A stretch of DNA of 64,000 bases from Lysobacter sp. FW306-1B-D06B (GTDB lineage Bacteria > Pseudomonadota > Gammaproteobacteria > Xanthomonadales > Xanthomonadaceae). The position numbers were made by a program, and so were the translations under genes. Positions within the stretch are counted from its first letter, which is position 1. Each line of letters starts with the position of its first letter. The notes below the pieces were generated by a model, which ran no database searches, was not told where the DNA came from, and worked only from the letters and a program-made list of their open reading frames with translations. Shown here piece after piece: positions 34,339 through 42,982 of this stretch. The stretch lies in the NCBI RefSeq assembly GCF_038446665.1, contig NZ_CP151802.1, positions 3,782,001 to 3,846,000 on the forward strand. Reading direction: 5' to 3'.

Positions 34339-35679
34339 ATGCGACGCCCTTGCCCATCGCCTGGTCGCTCGCGTCTCAGCCGGGAGGGTTGGCGCATCGC
34401 ATGCGCCGCATGCTTGTGCGTCTGCTTCGCGGCGCATGCCCAGGACCCCGCGCTGGAGCAGGCCGAGACGATGGTGCGCGACCATCAGTACCAGCAGAGC
34501 TATGAACTGCTCGCACCGCTGGCGAACTCGCACGCGCAGGACGCGAACTTCTTCTACCTGCTCGGTCGCGCCGCGCTCGGCACGGGCAACGCCGAGCAGG
34601 CGCGCGTCGCCCTGGAGCACAGCATCGAGCTCGATCCGGACGACACCGAGGCCCACCTCGCCCTCGGTCGCGCGTTTCGCGCGCTGGGGCAGTACGCGAA
34701 GGCCCGCGACCAGTTCGAGGTCGCACTGCGCTTCGAGAACCTCCCGTCCGACCTGCTCACGCAGGTGGAGATCTACGACGACGCCGCGCGCGAGGTGCTG
34801 GAGAACGAACGCAGCACGACGGCCTTCGGATACGCCGTAGCGGGCTATGGCCGCTACCGCGTCAATTCCACGCGCGGGACCAACGTCCTCGGCGGCGGCG
34901 ATCGCGACGAACTGTTCTGGAACCTGCGCGCCGGCGGCGGAATCAACCATTCCTTCGGCAACGGCTATGCGATCGACGGGACGCTCGACTACCGGCAACG
35001 CTTCTACGACGAGGAGTCTCGCGACGACCGCGACCTGCGCTGGAGCTTCGCCGGCAGCCGCGGCGTCGACGATGGCAACGTCGCGCTGGGCCTGCGCGGC
35101 CGCGTGAGCTACCGCGGCAACGGCGATTACCGCAACGACGTTGCCGGCTTCGTCGACTACAGCCGCAACCTCAACCTGGACAACCAGCTGACGATGGGCG
35201 TGTCGGTGGAGCGACGCCGCTACCCCAGCGGCCCGCTGCGCGCCCGCAGCCGCACCAACGCCTCGGCGTCGTTGGGCTGGAGCACGTCCTTCGCCGACGG
35301 CGCCGCCAGTTTCTCCTTCACCGCACACGGCGGCCGCAACTACGCGACCTCGCGACCCGATGGCGAATCCGACGTGTACGGCGCAACCGCCAACCTGGAC
35401 TACACCTTCGGCGACACGCTGGATGCCTTCGTCTTCGTCTGGTGGGAACGCGATGCGTACAACACCGACCGCGTGCACTTCCATCCCGACGAAGTGGACG
35501 AGGAGGCGATCCTGCGGCGCGAGGACAACCTCTACGAAGGCGGCCTGGGCGTGGTGTGGGAGTTCCTGCCGAGTTGGTCGCTGCGACCGGAGCTGCTGTA
35601 CATCCGCGACCAGAGCAACGTCGTCGGCTTCAACTACAGCTCCACGGAAGTGTGGATCAATGTGCGCAAGAACTTCTGA
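34339..35679 (+). CDS. Outer-membrane protein: TPR domain plus beta-barrel (Slam-like candidate)
   Basis: A 446-residue exported protein. A signal segment (IACAACLCVCFAAHAQ) is followed by about three TPR units (residues about 35-135, such as AHLALGRAFRALGQYAKARD). The remaining 300 residues show alternating hydrophobic strands separated by charged turns (YAVAGYGRYRVNS, DGTLDYRQRFYDEESRDDRD) and end in WINVRKNF, the terminal Phe expected for BAM-inserted barrels. TPR plus barrel with this size matches Slam (DUF560) lipoprotein exporters; PgaA- or YaiO-like barrels are alternatives. The next gene, a DUF6491 lipoprotein, starts inside its 3' end, so they are probably translated together. Confidence 0.75.
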   Translation: MRRPCPSPGRSRLSREGWRIACAACLCVCFAAHAQDPALEQAETMVRDHQYQQSYELLAPLANSHAQDANFFYLLGRAALGTGNAEQARVALEHSIELDPDDTEAHLALGRAFRALGQYAKARDQFEVALRFENLPSDLLTQVEIYDDAAREVLENERSTTAFGYAVAGYGRYRVNSTRGTNVLGGGDRDELFWNLRAGGGINHSFGNGYAIDGTLDYRQRFYDEESRDDRDLRWSFAGSRGVDDGNVALGLRGRVSYRGNGDYRNDVAGFVDYSRNLNLDNQLTMGVSVERRRYPSGPLRARSRTNASASLGWSTSFADGAASFSFTAHGGRNYATSRPDGESDVYGATANLDYTFGDTLDAFVFVWWERDAYNTDRVHFHPDEVDEEAILRREDNLYEGGLGVVWEFLPSWSLRPELLYIRDQSNVVGFNYSSTEVWINVRKNF

Positions 35680-36115
35680 CGCGATCGCGCGACTGCTCGC
35701 GTGCACGTGGATGATCCTGCTTTGCGCCTGCGCGCACACGCCCACCGATCCGCGCGAGCGATTGTCACGTTACCGCGCGCAGGCGGGCCTGCCGGTGGCG
35801 GACTTTCCCTACGTGCGCAACATGCGCTGGGAGGCCCTCGGCGACCAGGCGCTCGCCGTATGGCCGCGTCGCGAGACGGGATTCCTCATTGAACTGCCCT
35901 CGCCCTGCCACGGGCTCGACGAAGCGCGCGCGATCCGGATCGGTCATGGCGACGGCCGCGTGCGCTCGCGGATCGACGCGATCCGCGTGCTGTCGCTGCC
36001 CGGATCGCCGCCGATGCAGCGCCCGCCCTGCCCGATCATGCTGATCAGCCCGCTGCCGACGCCGGGCCTCGCCCTTCCGGACGAACTTCGTACCGTCGAA
36101 GACGAAGCCCAATGA
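35660..36115 (+). CDS. DUF6491-type lipoprotein, copy 1
   Basis: A 151-residue predicted lipoprotein. The chosen ATG lies 20 nt inside the preceding barrel gene and gives a signal peptide MCARTSDAIARLLACTWMIL with a lipobox at LCAC. The body, RLSRYRAQAGLPVADFPYVR then ALGDQALAVWPRRETGFLIE, matches the protein encoded at 40526, so the two are paralogues of the DUF6491 family. The function is unknown. ATG at 35711 would shorten the signal peptide. The gene overlap suggests it works with the TPR-barrel protein. Confidence 0.78.
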   Translation: MCARTSDAIARLLACTWMILLCACAHTPTDPRERLSRYRAQAGLPVADFPYVRNMRWEALGDQALAVWPRRETGFLIELPSPCHGLDEARAIRIGHGDGRVRSRIDAIRVLSLPGSPPMQRPPCPIMLISPLPTPGLALPDELRTVEDEAQ

Positions 36116-36155
36116 CACCGGATCTTCCGCCCACGCTGGCCGCAGGAGAGGCGCC

Positions 36156-36704
36156 ATGACCGACGATCGCATCCGCCCGTCCCTTGCCCGGAACGGTTCG
36201 CCGCGCCGGTGCGGCGGTGTAACGGGGCGGACGATGCTCGGGGTGATCGCGGCGGCGGCGCTGGTCGTGGTCCTCATGGTTTCCGTCTACGAACGACGCG
36301 TCAACGAAGCGGGCACGCACGGCGCGCTGCTGGAACGCGGCATGTCGCCCGGGCATCGCATGCTCAACCAGGAAGCCGGGCGCACCCTGCCCTCCAACGC
36401 ACCGCGCATCCAGCGCGCGGATGCACTCGTCACGCGGGTCTCCGGGCGCTTCCGCACGAGCAAGGAGAAGGCCGCCCAGCTGGCGCTGATCACGCGCGAC
36501 TCGATCGCGAAGAAACATCCCGAGGACGTGCTCGATGTACTCGATGCCGCGTTGTTCGCCACCGAGGGCATGGCGCCGGGATCGGTGCCGCCGCTGGAGC
36601 CGGTCCTGGGCCTTTACGCAAAGGCGCGCTTGGAGGGGGCCGGCGTGCCTGCCGCCCGCGACATGACGCGGGCGTTCGTGCAGGCCCGAACGCGCACGCC
36701 CTAG
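36156..36704 (+). CDS. Single-pass membrane protein, unknown
   Basis: A 182-residue frame, MTDDRIRPSLARNGSPRRCG, then one membrane helix (LGVIAAAALVVVLMVSVYE, residues about 28-46) and a soluble helical domain that is probably periplasmic. It follows the DUF6491 gene by 40 nt on the same strand. I do not recognise the family. The Lys/Arg-rich stretch GRFRTSKEKAAQLALITRDS and the Ala-rich C-terminus suggest a helical bundle. Codon use resembles the neighbours. Confidence 0.65.
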   Translation: MTDDRIRPSLARNGSPRRCGGVTGRTMLGVIAAAALVVVLMVSVYERRVNEAGTHGALLERGMSPGHRMLNQEAGRTLPSNAPRIQRADALVTRVSGRFRTSKEKAAQLALITRDSIAKKHPEDVLDVLDAALFATEGMAPGSVPPLEPVLGLYAKARLEGAGVPAARDMTRAFVQARTRTP

Positions 36705-36720
36705 CCGGCGTTGCGCCGCT

Positions 36721-37182
36721 TCAACGCCGACGCATCCAGCCGCGCTTGAGCGCGGCCATGCGCCCCAGGTACAGCGCGATGAGCAGGCCGATGCTGATGA
36801 TCAGGATCAGCCCGGTGACGCGCAGCCATTCGCCGCGTGCCGCGCTCAGGCGCTCGCCGCTGGCGATCTGCTCCAGTTCGAGGACGCAATCCGCATCGGC
36901 CAGTTCGTTCTGCCGGGTGGCGCTGTACACCGCGCCGGCGCGGCGCGTTTCGGCCACCTCGCCCGTGCGGCGCGAGAGGCGCTCGGCGTCGGTTCCGTCC
37001 GCCGCGGCGCGACGGTGGCGTTCCAGTTCCTGACGCGCGACGGCGCGCGTCACCGGCTCGGTCAGGTTCGTGCAATGTTCAACCGTGCCCGTCGAGCGCG
37101 CCGTCGGCCAGACCGGAATCCGATACACGGCGACGAGGGCGAGCACGATGCCGATCGCGATCCACAGGATGATCCGGTACAT
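36721..37182 (-). CDS. Two-helix membrane protein, unknown
   Basis: A 153-residue protein with a membrane helix at each end (MYRIILWIAIGIVLALVAVY and VTGLILIISIGLLIALYLG). Between them lies a polar, Arg/Glu-rich helical domain with two cysteines (HCTNLTEP and DADCVLELEQ) that could form a disulphide if periplasmic. It ends in a basic tail, KRGWMRRR. It lies 37 nt upstream of nothing else on its strand except perM, which is transcribed first. No family was recognised. Confidence 0.65.
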   Translation of the reverse strand: MYRIILWIAIGIVLALVAVYRIPVWPTARSTGTVEHCTNLTEPVTRAVARQELERHRRAAADGTDAERLSRRTGEVAETRRAGAVYSATRQNELADADCVLELEQIASGERLSAARGEWLRVTGLILIISIGLLIALYLGRMAALKRGWMRRR

Positions 37183-37219
37183 GAGGGCCTCCTCGCACGG
37201 GACGGTTCAGGGAAACGGT

Positions 37220-38257
37220 TCAATCCGATCGCCCGCGCTCGGCGGGGTCGCCGGCCAGCAACGACGTCCATGAGCGCATGGCGGGGTGATGTTCGGCGAA
37301 GGTCATCAGCGCGATCAGCATGGGCACGCCGATGAACGCGCCGGCGATGCCCCACAGCATGCTCCACAGGAACACCGCGAACAGCACCAGGAACGGCGAG
37401 ATCGACAGGCGGCGGCCGGCGATGCGCGGCTCCAGGTAGCTGCCCAGCAGGAACTGCACCAGGTTCAGTCCGATGAAGATGAGCACCGGCTCGATGGCGA
37501 AACCGAACTGCACGATCGCGAACAACGTGGGCAGCACCGTCGCGAACAGCGGCCCGATGAAGGGAATGAAGTTCAGCGCGAACGCGATCAGGCCCCATTC
37601 GGGCGCCAGATCCAGCCCCACCGCATACGCCAGCGCCCACACGCCCAGGCCGGTCGCGGCGCTCACCGCGCTGCGGATCACCATGTAGCGCTGGAACTTG
37701 GCCGCCGTCGCGCGGCACGCGCCCACGACGTCGGCGCGTCCGGCGCGCACCAGCTTCTGTCGCGTGGAGTCCACTTCCAGCAGACCCAGCACGACGAACA
37801 CCAACGCGATGACGATGAAGCTGGCCACCTGCTGCAGGCCGACGCCCAGGCGCTGCAAGGCACCGAACAGCCAGCGCGGTTCGAAGTTGTGGATGAACTC
37901 GCTCGCCAGATAGAAGCCGTGTCCTTGCAGCCACACATCCATCCGCTGGTAGTGCGTCTGGAAGGCCGCCGCATTGCCGATGGCCCACTGCACGGCGCGA
38001 TTCAGCCCCCACATCACCAGGCTCGCCATCGCGATCACCACCGCGGCGGTGGCCAGTACCGTGAGGAACATGGCGAGCACTCGCGGCAGGCGCGCTTCCA
38101 TCGCGCGTTGCAAGGGCCACACGACGGACACGATGAACACCGCCAGGAACACCGGCGCGAACAGCGAGCGCCCCAGGTACAGCGCCACCATGATCACGAA
38201 CACCGCGGCCGCGCCGAGCAGCGGCACGATCGGTATCAGGGCGCGTCGCGTCTGCAT
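37220..38257 (-). CDS. PerM/AI-2E family transporter
   Basis: A 345-residue membrane protein with seven or eight helices and the long amphipathic stretch between helices 3 and 4 typical of the family. The conserved second half includes ALNFIPFIGPLFATVLPTLF, then LVQFLLGSYLEPRIAGRRLS and ISPFLVLFAVFLWSMLWGIA. Members include TqsA (autoinducer-2 export) and PerM; substrates are mostly unproven. It ends 37 nt before the two-helix membrane protein gene and follows the MipA-type gene on the same strand by 15 nt, suggesting a three-gene operon. Confidence 0.9.
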   Translation of the reverse strand: MQTRRALIPIVPLLGAAAVFVIMVALYLGRSLFAPVFLAVFIVSVVWPLQRAMEARLPRVLAMFLTVLATAAVVIAMASLVMWGLNRAVQWAIGNAAAFQTHYQRMDVWLQGHGFYLASEFIHNFEPRWLFGALQRLGVGLQQVASFIVIALVFVVLGLLEVDSTRQKLVRAGRADVVGACRATAAKFQRYMVIRSAVSAATGLGVWALAYAVGLDLAPEWGLIAFALNFIPFIGPLFATVLPTLFAIVQFGFAIEPVLIFIGLNLVQFLLGSYLEPRIAGRRLSISPFLVLFAVFLWSMLWGIAGAFIGVPMLIALMTFAEHHPAMRSWTSLLAGDPAERGRSD

Positions 38258-38272
38258 GGACGTCTGCGGGCG

Positions 38273-39712
38273 TCAGAAGGCGGCTTCGAGGTAGGCATAG
38301 ATGTAGTTCGATCCGCCATCGACCGTCCCCAGCAACTGCGAACTGCCGAAGATGCCGGAGCGATGCGAAACCGCCAGCCCGAAGTACACGTCGTGCCAGC
38401 GCTTGCTGCCGAAGATGTCGCCCACGCTCACGTCGATGCTCGGTTCCAGGTAGTTGAGCAGCTTGGAGGTATTGCGTTCGCGCTCGGCCTGCGTGGTGAC
38501 TTCGGTGTACGGCACGCGTTCGGCGTAGGACAGGCCGATGCCGAAGCCCAGTCGCGTGGTGACACGGTGGCTCCAGGGAAAACCGTAGTAGAAGCCCTTC
38601 ATGTACGCATCGATCTGCCAGCTGTCGGGCTGACGGCCCTTTTCGTCGTGGTGCAGAAGCCCGACGTAGCCGATCAGGTCCAGCGGCCAGCCGTTGAAGC
38701 GCGAGACGAACGGACGGCCGACGTGGACGCCGGCGATGTCGGTGTAGTCGTCGTCGTTGAGGCTCACGCAACTGAGCGTCATGATCTTGACCAGATGGCA
38801 GCCGTCGTCGGTGTCGCGGCCATAGAACACCTTCACGTAGGTCGGTGCGGAGTCCTCGTCCCAGCGCACCTGGCCGTTGCCGAAGTCGTACGCCGCACCG
38901 GCCATAACGCCCCATTGCAAGTCGTCGTCGACCACCGGGCTGTTGCGGATCTGCGAGGACAGCTTGGTGACATACGCGCCGCCCACCAGGCTCCAGTGGC
39001 TGAAGATGCGGTACGAGCCGTACAGCGCGAGGGTGGCGTTCCAGCCGGCGCCTGCGTCGTAGGCGGGCCGGTCGGGGCGTGCTTCGAAATCCGCCACGCC
39101 GTAGTAGTAGTCGTTGAGATCGCCGCTGCGCCAGGACGCCAGCGCGACGGGCTGCAGCCGCCAGCGATCGCCCTGCACGGTGTAGGCGTAGCCCGCGCGT
39201 GCCTCGGTGCCGTGAGACAGGTTGGACACGTCCTGGCGCACGCTCACGTCCCACCGCGAAGCGCCGTGCTTCAGATAGAAGCGCGCGCCCAGATCCGCGC
39301 CGGTGTTGCGCACTTCCATGCCTTCCAGCGACAAGGGCGCTTCGTCTTCCGGGTAGCCTTCCAGGCGGCGCTCGACGAAGGCCTCCACGCCCATCGTGTC
39401 GTCGCGCCACACGCGCACGCCCGCCTCGTTCGCGCGCAGGAAGAAGCGCTCGCCCTCGTAGAGGTACAGCGGCATGAAGTCCTCGCGCATGCCGCCGTCG
39501 CGGTATGGCGAGGATTCGGTGCGGAACATGAAGCCCAGGCCGGCGCTGCCGGGCTCCTCCAGCACGGTGCCGAGCATGGCGTCCTGCGCGCTTGCGTGCG
39601 GCGCGAGCATCCACAGCCCCGTCGCCAGCGAACTGGCGAGCAACCGACCGCGCCAGCGTCCGTGGCACCGTGGCGGCGCCGGGGCATGCAGGCAGGTCGC
39701 GGGCTGCGTCAC
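38273..39712 (-). CDS. MipA/OmpV family outer-membrane protein
   Basis: A barrel of about 480 residues. The signal region is RLLASSLATGLWMLAPHASA-Q. The mature protein has repeated amphipathic strands, FRTESSPYRDGGMREDFMPL near the start, AGAGWNATLALYGSYRIFSH in the middle, and ends SNYIYAYLEAAF with a terminal Phe. Family members interact with lytic transglycosylase MltA or act as porins. A GTG at 39712 with GAGG 8 nt upstream is preferred; an ATG at 39799 would add a 29-residue polar extension. It is longer than typical MipA (about 250-300 residues), with a roughly 90-residue insertion before the last strands. Confidence 0.72.
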   Translation of the reverse strand: MTQPATCLHAPAPPRCHGRWRGRLLASSLATGLWMLAPHASAQDAMLGTVLEEPGSAGLGFMFRTESSPYRDGGMREDFMPLYLYEGERFFLRANEAGVRVWRDDTMGVEAFVERRLEGYPEDEAPLSLEGMEVRNTGADLGARFYLKHGASRWDVSVRQDVSNLSHGTEARAGYAYTVQGDRWRLQPVALASWRSGDLNDYYYGVADFEARPDRPAYDAGAGWNATLALYGSYRIFSHWSLVGGAYVTKLSSQIRNSPVVDDDLQWGVMAGAAYDFGNGQVRWDEDSAPTYVKVFYGRDTDDGCHLVKIMTLSCVSLNDDDYTDIAGVHVGRPFVSRFNGWPLDLIGYVGLLHHDEKGRQPDSWQIDAYMKGFYYGFPWSHRVTTRLGFGIGLSYAERVPYTEVTTQAERERNTSKLLNYLEPSIDVSVGDIFGSKRWHDVYFGLAVSHRSGIFGSSQLLGTVDGGSNYIYAYLEAAF

Positions 39713-39979
39713 GGCATCGTCCTCGGCACGTCCCGTGTGAAAGGAAGGCGAACGCGCACGTGACGCGAGCGCATCGTCGCCCGCCCGGGATCGCCTCACG
39801 CGCGATTGACGCGACTTTCGTTCAAGTAATGTCGCGATGTCGTGAAAACAACGTCACTGCGCGGACACGCGATGTTCACCACCACTTCACCGCGGCAGGC
39901 GTAATCCACGCGCACGCTCCCGGAGTTTTCCGGACAAGTGAATGCGGCGAAGTCGACCACGCAGAGGGAGGGCTCGGAC

Positions 39980-40438
39980 ATGAATCACAAGATTGCCGGC
40001 GCGGCAGGGATCGCATTGGGTCTGGCTCTCGCGGCGGGATGCGCCACGCACACGACGCCCACCACCTTCAACCGTTCCGAAGTCGGCACCGCGCGCACCG
40101 TCCAGTGGGGCACCGTGCGCGGTTTGCGCGACGTCACCATCCAGAACGATTCGCGCGGCGTGGGCACCGCCACGGGCGCGGTATTGGGCGGCATCGCCGG
40201 CAGCACGATCGGCGGCAGCAGCCGCGCGAACGCCGCCGGTGCGGTCGCGGGTGCGGTCGGCGGCGGCGCGGCCGGCAATGCGATGTCGCGCAGCACGCGG
40301 CCTGGCGTGGAGGTCACCGTCGAGCTGGAATCCGGTCGCACCATCTCCGTCACGCAGGATGGTTCCAGCCAGCAGTTCCGCGTCGGCGATCGCGTGCAGG
40401 TTTCGTCCGACGGCTCCACGACACGCGTGACGCGCTGA
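39980..40438 (+). CDS. Glycine-zipper surface-antigen-type lipoprotein
   Basis: A 152-residue lipoprotein with signal MNHKIAGAAGIALGLALAAG ending in a lipobox (LAAGC). The middle is a glycine zipper (GTATGAVLGGIAGSTIGGSS and AAGAVAGAVGGGAAGNAMSR), which should insert in a membrane. The C-terminal domain (VTVELESGRTISVTQDGSSQ) is a small beta unit as in SlyB or 17-kDa antigen proteins. AGGGAGGG just upstream supports the ATG at 39980. It likely stabilises the outer membrane. Confidence 0.87.
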   Translation: MNHKIAGAAGIALGLALAAGCATHTTPTTFNRSEVGTARTVQWGTVRGLRDVTIQNDSRGVGTATGAVLGGIAGSTIGGSSRANAAGAVAGAVGGGAAGNAMSRSTRPGVEVTVELESGRTISVTQDGSSQQFRVGDRVQVSSDGSTTRVTR

Positions 40439-40525
40439 GGTAACCGTCGTGTACGGCGCGCGTGCGCGGCGCATTCGCCGTCGCATGCGCGTCGCCACTT
40501 CCACCCGTCCGAGGCAGGCGACCCC

Positions 40526-41023
40526 ATGCGCAACGCCCTCCCCATGCTGGCGCTGGCCGCGATGCTGGCCTCCTGCGCCACCGGCCCTACCCTCTCCACC
40601 GCAGATCGCCTGGCCCTCTATCGGCAGAACGCGGGGCCGCCGACAGCGACCTTCCGCCTGGAACGCATGACCGGCGTACAGAACTGGACGCCGCTCGGCG
40701 ACCAGGCGCTGGCCGTGTGGACCACCGCCAATCGCGGCGCTCTGCTGGAAATGCGCAATCGCTGCAGCGGTCTGGCGGTCGCTTCGCGCATCACCATCAC
40801 CAACCGCATGGGCCTGGTCACCGCCCGCTTCGACAGCGTGGTGCCGCGCATCGCGGGCGGCTCGCCGGCGCCGGGCAGTGCGTGCCGCATCGAGACCATC
40901 CGCCCGCTGGACGCCAGCCGCCTGCGCGACGCACGACGTGAAATGCGTGAAGCCGAGTACGTCGAGCGTCCGGCGGATGCGGAAACGCCCGAATCGCCGC
41001 CGTCCGGCACGCCCACGCCGTGA
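40526..41023 (+). CDS. DUF6491-type lipoprotein, copy 2
   Basis: A 165-residue lipoprotein with signal MRNALPMLALAAMLAS and lipobox LASC. The core RLALYRQNAGPPTATFRLER, then PLGDQALAVWTTANRGALLE, is plainly related to the copy at 35660. It has a longer Pro/Glu-rich tail (ETPESPPSGTPTP), probably disordered. Two cysteines beyond the lipobox (RNRCSGL, GSACRIE) may pair; the other copy has them at equivalent places. It follows the glycine-zipper lipoprotein gene by 87 nt. The function is unknown. Confidence 0.82.
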   Translation: MRNALPMLALAAMLASCATGPTLSTADRLALYRQNAGPPTATFRLERMTGVQNWTPLGDQALAVWTTANRGALLEMRNRCSGLAVASRITITNRMGLVTARFDSVVPRIAGGSPAPGSACRIETIRPLDASRLRDARREMREAEYVERPADAETPESPPSGTPTP

Positions 41024-41065
41024 CGCATCGCGACTTCCCGGATCGGGCGCGCATGACTCGCGCGC

Positions 41066-42796
41066 TCAGCCGCCGCCTTCGTCGATGTCGGCGGCAAGGC
41101 TTGCCGCACGCTGCGCGTCCAGTTCGTGCTGCAGACGCTCGATGCCCTGCGGCGACCATCCCTCCACGCCAGTGACCTGCCGCCACGCGGCGACGTAATG
41201 CGACGGCGCGAAGACGTGCCCGAAGCCCATCGGCGCATCGTTGGCGAGGATCATGTCCAGCGCCAGCTGCATCATCGACACCAGCGGGTACCAGCGCATC
41301 TGCGGCGCGACGTCCGGACCGCGCGGCGCTTTCATCCAGGCCGGCGGGCGGAAGGCGTCTCGGTAGTCGAAGAAGGTCACCGCATCGCTGGCGTATTGCA
41401 GATAGACCACGCGCATCACGCCCCATGGGGTGTCGGCGGGCACGGGCGTGCCATTCTGATTCATGAAACGCACGAAGGATCCGTCGCGGAATTGCGGCAA
41501 CCATGCGGGCGTTCCGGCATTGCGAGCGCGCGTGAGCCCGCGCCAGGTGCGCGCGGCGAACGGTGGCCCGCTCCACAACGCACCGTTCGGCGGATCGCCG
41601 AGGACGTCGAACAGTTCCACGGAACGCTCGGAGTTCAACGCGCCCAGACTCAGGCCATGCAGGTACAGACGCGGGCGGCGATCCTTCGGCAGCGTGCGCC
41701 AGTAGCCGTACACGGACTGGAACAGCGCCTGCGAAGTCTCTTCGCCGTACTCGGGTTCGATCAACAACGACAGCGGGCTGGAGAGATACGAGTACTGCAT
41801 CGCCACGCTGGCGATGTCGCCGCGGTAGAGGTACTCGATCGATTCGATGGCCGCCGGATCGACCCATCCGGTGCCGGTGGGCGTGATGATGATCAGCGCC
41901 GCGCGATCGAAACCGCCCACGCGCCTGAGCTCATCCAGCGCCAGACGCGCGCGCGCCTGCGCCGAATCCGCGGACGGCAGCCCGGCGTACACACGCAACG
42001 GCATCTGCGCGGGCCCGCCCGCGAGCGCTTCGATGCGGGCGGCGCTGGGCGTCGTCGAGACGAACTGGCGGCCGGCGCGCCCCAGCGCATCCCAGGCGAT
42101 CAGCGAGGCGTCGCTGCCGGTGCGGTTGGGTTCCGCAGGCGGCGCGACATCGGGCGGGATGAGCGCATCGGCCTGGCGGAACGAGGAGTCGATCAGGTGC
42201 ATCGCGATGCGCAGCACGACGCTGTTGCTCAGCGTGATCACCACCACCACCACGCCGAGCACGCCCAGCAGGCTGGCCACACGAGGCGGCAGCACCTTCG
42301 ACAGCAGATCGGAAAAACGACTCGCGGACGTGCGCAGCAGGCGCGCGACGGTGAGCACGATCGCGAACAGGCCCAGGGCGATCGCGCCGATGCTCAGTGA
42401 GTCGATGTTCTCTGCCGGCGGCATGTGGAATACGGCGCGCACGATGTTCTGCCAGTGCGGCGCGCGCCACAGCGCCCAGATGATCAGCAGCAGGCACAGC
42501 GCGTACAGCACCTTCTTCGTCCGCAGCGGCGTACGGCCACGCGACGGCGGCAGCTCCAGGTACGCCCACAGCCAGCGCACGAACACGCCCAGGCCGTAGC
42601 CGGCCGACAGGCTCACGCCCGCCAGCAATCCCTGTGTCACCGTGGTGCGCGGAATCAGACTGGGCGTGAGCGAGGCCACCAGCAACAACGCGCCCAGCAA
42701 CAATCCGGCGGGCGACAGCGGACGCAGCAGGCGCGCGACGGCGTCGGCGGCGGCGCGCGTCCAGTGGCCGATCCGGCGGCGATCAGGCGTTGCCAT
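41066..42796 (-). CDS. DUF2319-type membrane alpha/beta hydrolase
   Basis: A 576-residue protein of the Abhydrolase_9/DUF2319 type. Four or five helices fill the N-terminal 180 residues (LLLGALLLVASLTPSLIPRT, LLAGVSLSAGYGLGVFVRWL). A hydrolase domain follows, with the nucleophile elbow YLHGLSLGALNS (GLSLG). Conserved PLRVYAGLPSADSAQARARL and FEDW-like regions are partly visible. The ATG at 42796 was chosen over a 42-codon upstream extension with no family look. Its role is probably a membrane-bound esterase or lipase; the substrate is unknown. Confidence 0.82.
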   Translation of the reverse strand: MATPDRRRIGHWTRAAADAVARLLRPLSPAGLLLGALLLVASLTPSLIPRTTVTQGLLAGVSLSAGYGLGVFVRWLWAYLELPPSRGRTPLRTKKVLYALCLLLIIWALWRAPHWQNIVRAVFHMPPAENIDSLSIGAIALGLFAIVLTVARLLRTSASRFSDLLSKVLPPRVASLLGVLGVVVVVITLSNSVVLRIAMHLIDSSFRQADALIPPDVAPPAEPNRTGSDASLIAWDALGRAGRQFVSTTPSAARIEALAGGPAQMPLRVYAGLPSADSAQARARLALDELRRVGGFDRAALIIITPTGTGWVDPAAIESIEYLYRGDIASVAMQYSYLSSPLSLLIEPEYGEETSQALFQSVYGYWRTLPKDRRPRLYLHGLSLGALNSERSVELFDVLGDPPNGALWSGPPFAARTWRGLTRARNAGTPAWLPQFRDGSFVRFMNQNGTPVPADTPWGVMRVVYLQYASDAVTFFDYRDAFRPPAWMKAPRGPDVAPQMRWYPLVSMMQLALDMILANDAPMGFGHVFAPSHYVAAWRQVTGVEGWSPQGIERLQHELDAQRAASLAADIDEGGG

Positions 42797-42982
42797 TGGC
42801 TTTGCATTCGCCCGAAGCGTGCCGGAGCAGGACGCGTTCGCGCGCGTCGCGCCGCGCCCGGGCTTCGCGATCGATCCACATGACGTTGCGCTCCCCTGCT
42901 GGAACGTTCGTGCATCCAACAAGAGGCATCGTGACGGAGCCGTGAGGCGTCGGCGTCGAAGGACGCCGCGCCATCGCGCGCA

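Noticed and set aside
37286..39763. 825-codon plus-strand frame opposite perM and the MipA-type gene
   Set aside because: Antisense shadow of two recognised membrane proteins.
39800..39979. Promoter TTGACG...TAATGT on the plus strand
   Set aside because: The spacer is only 15 nt and the match to consensus is weak; kept out of the feature list.
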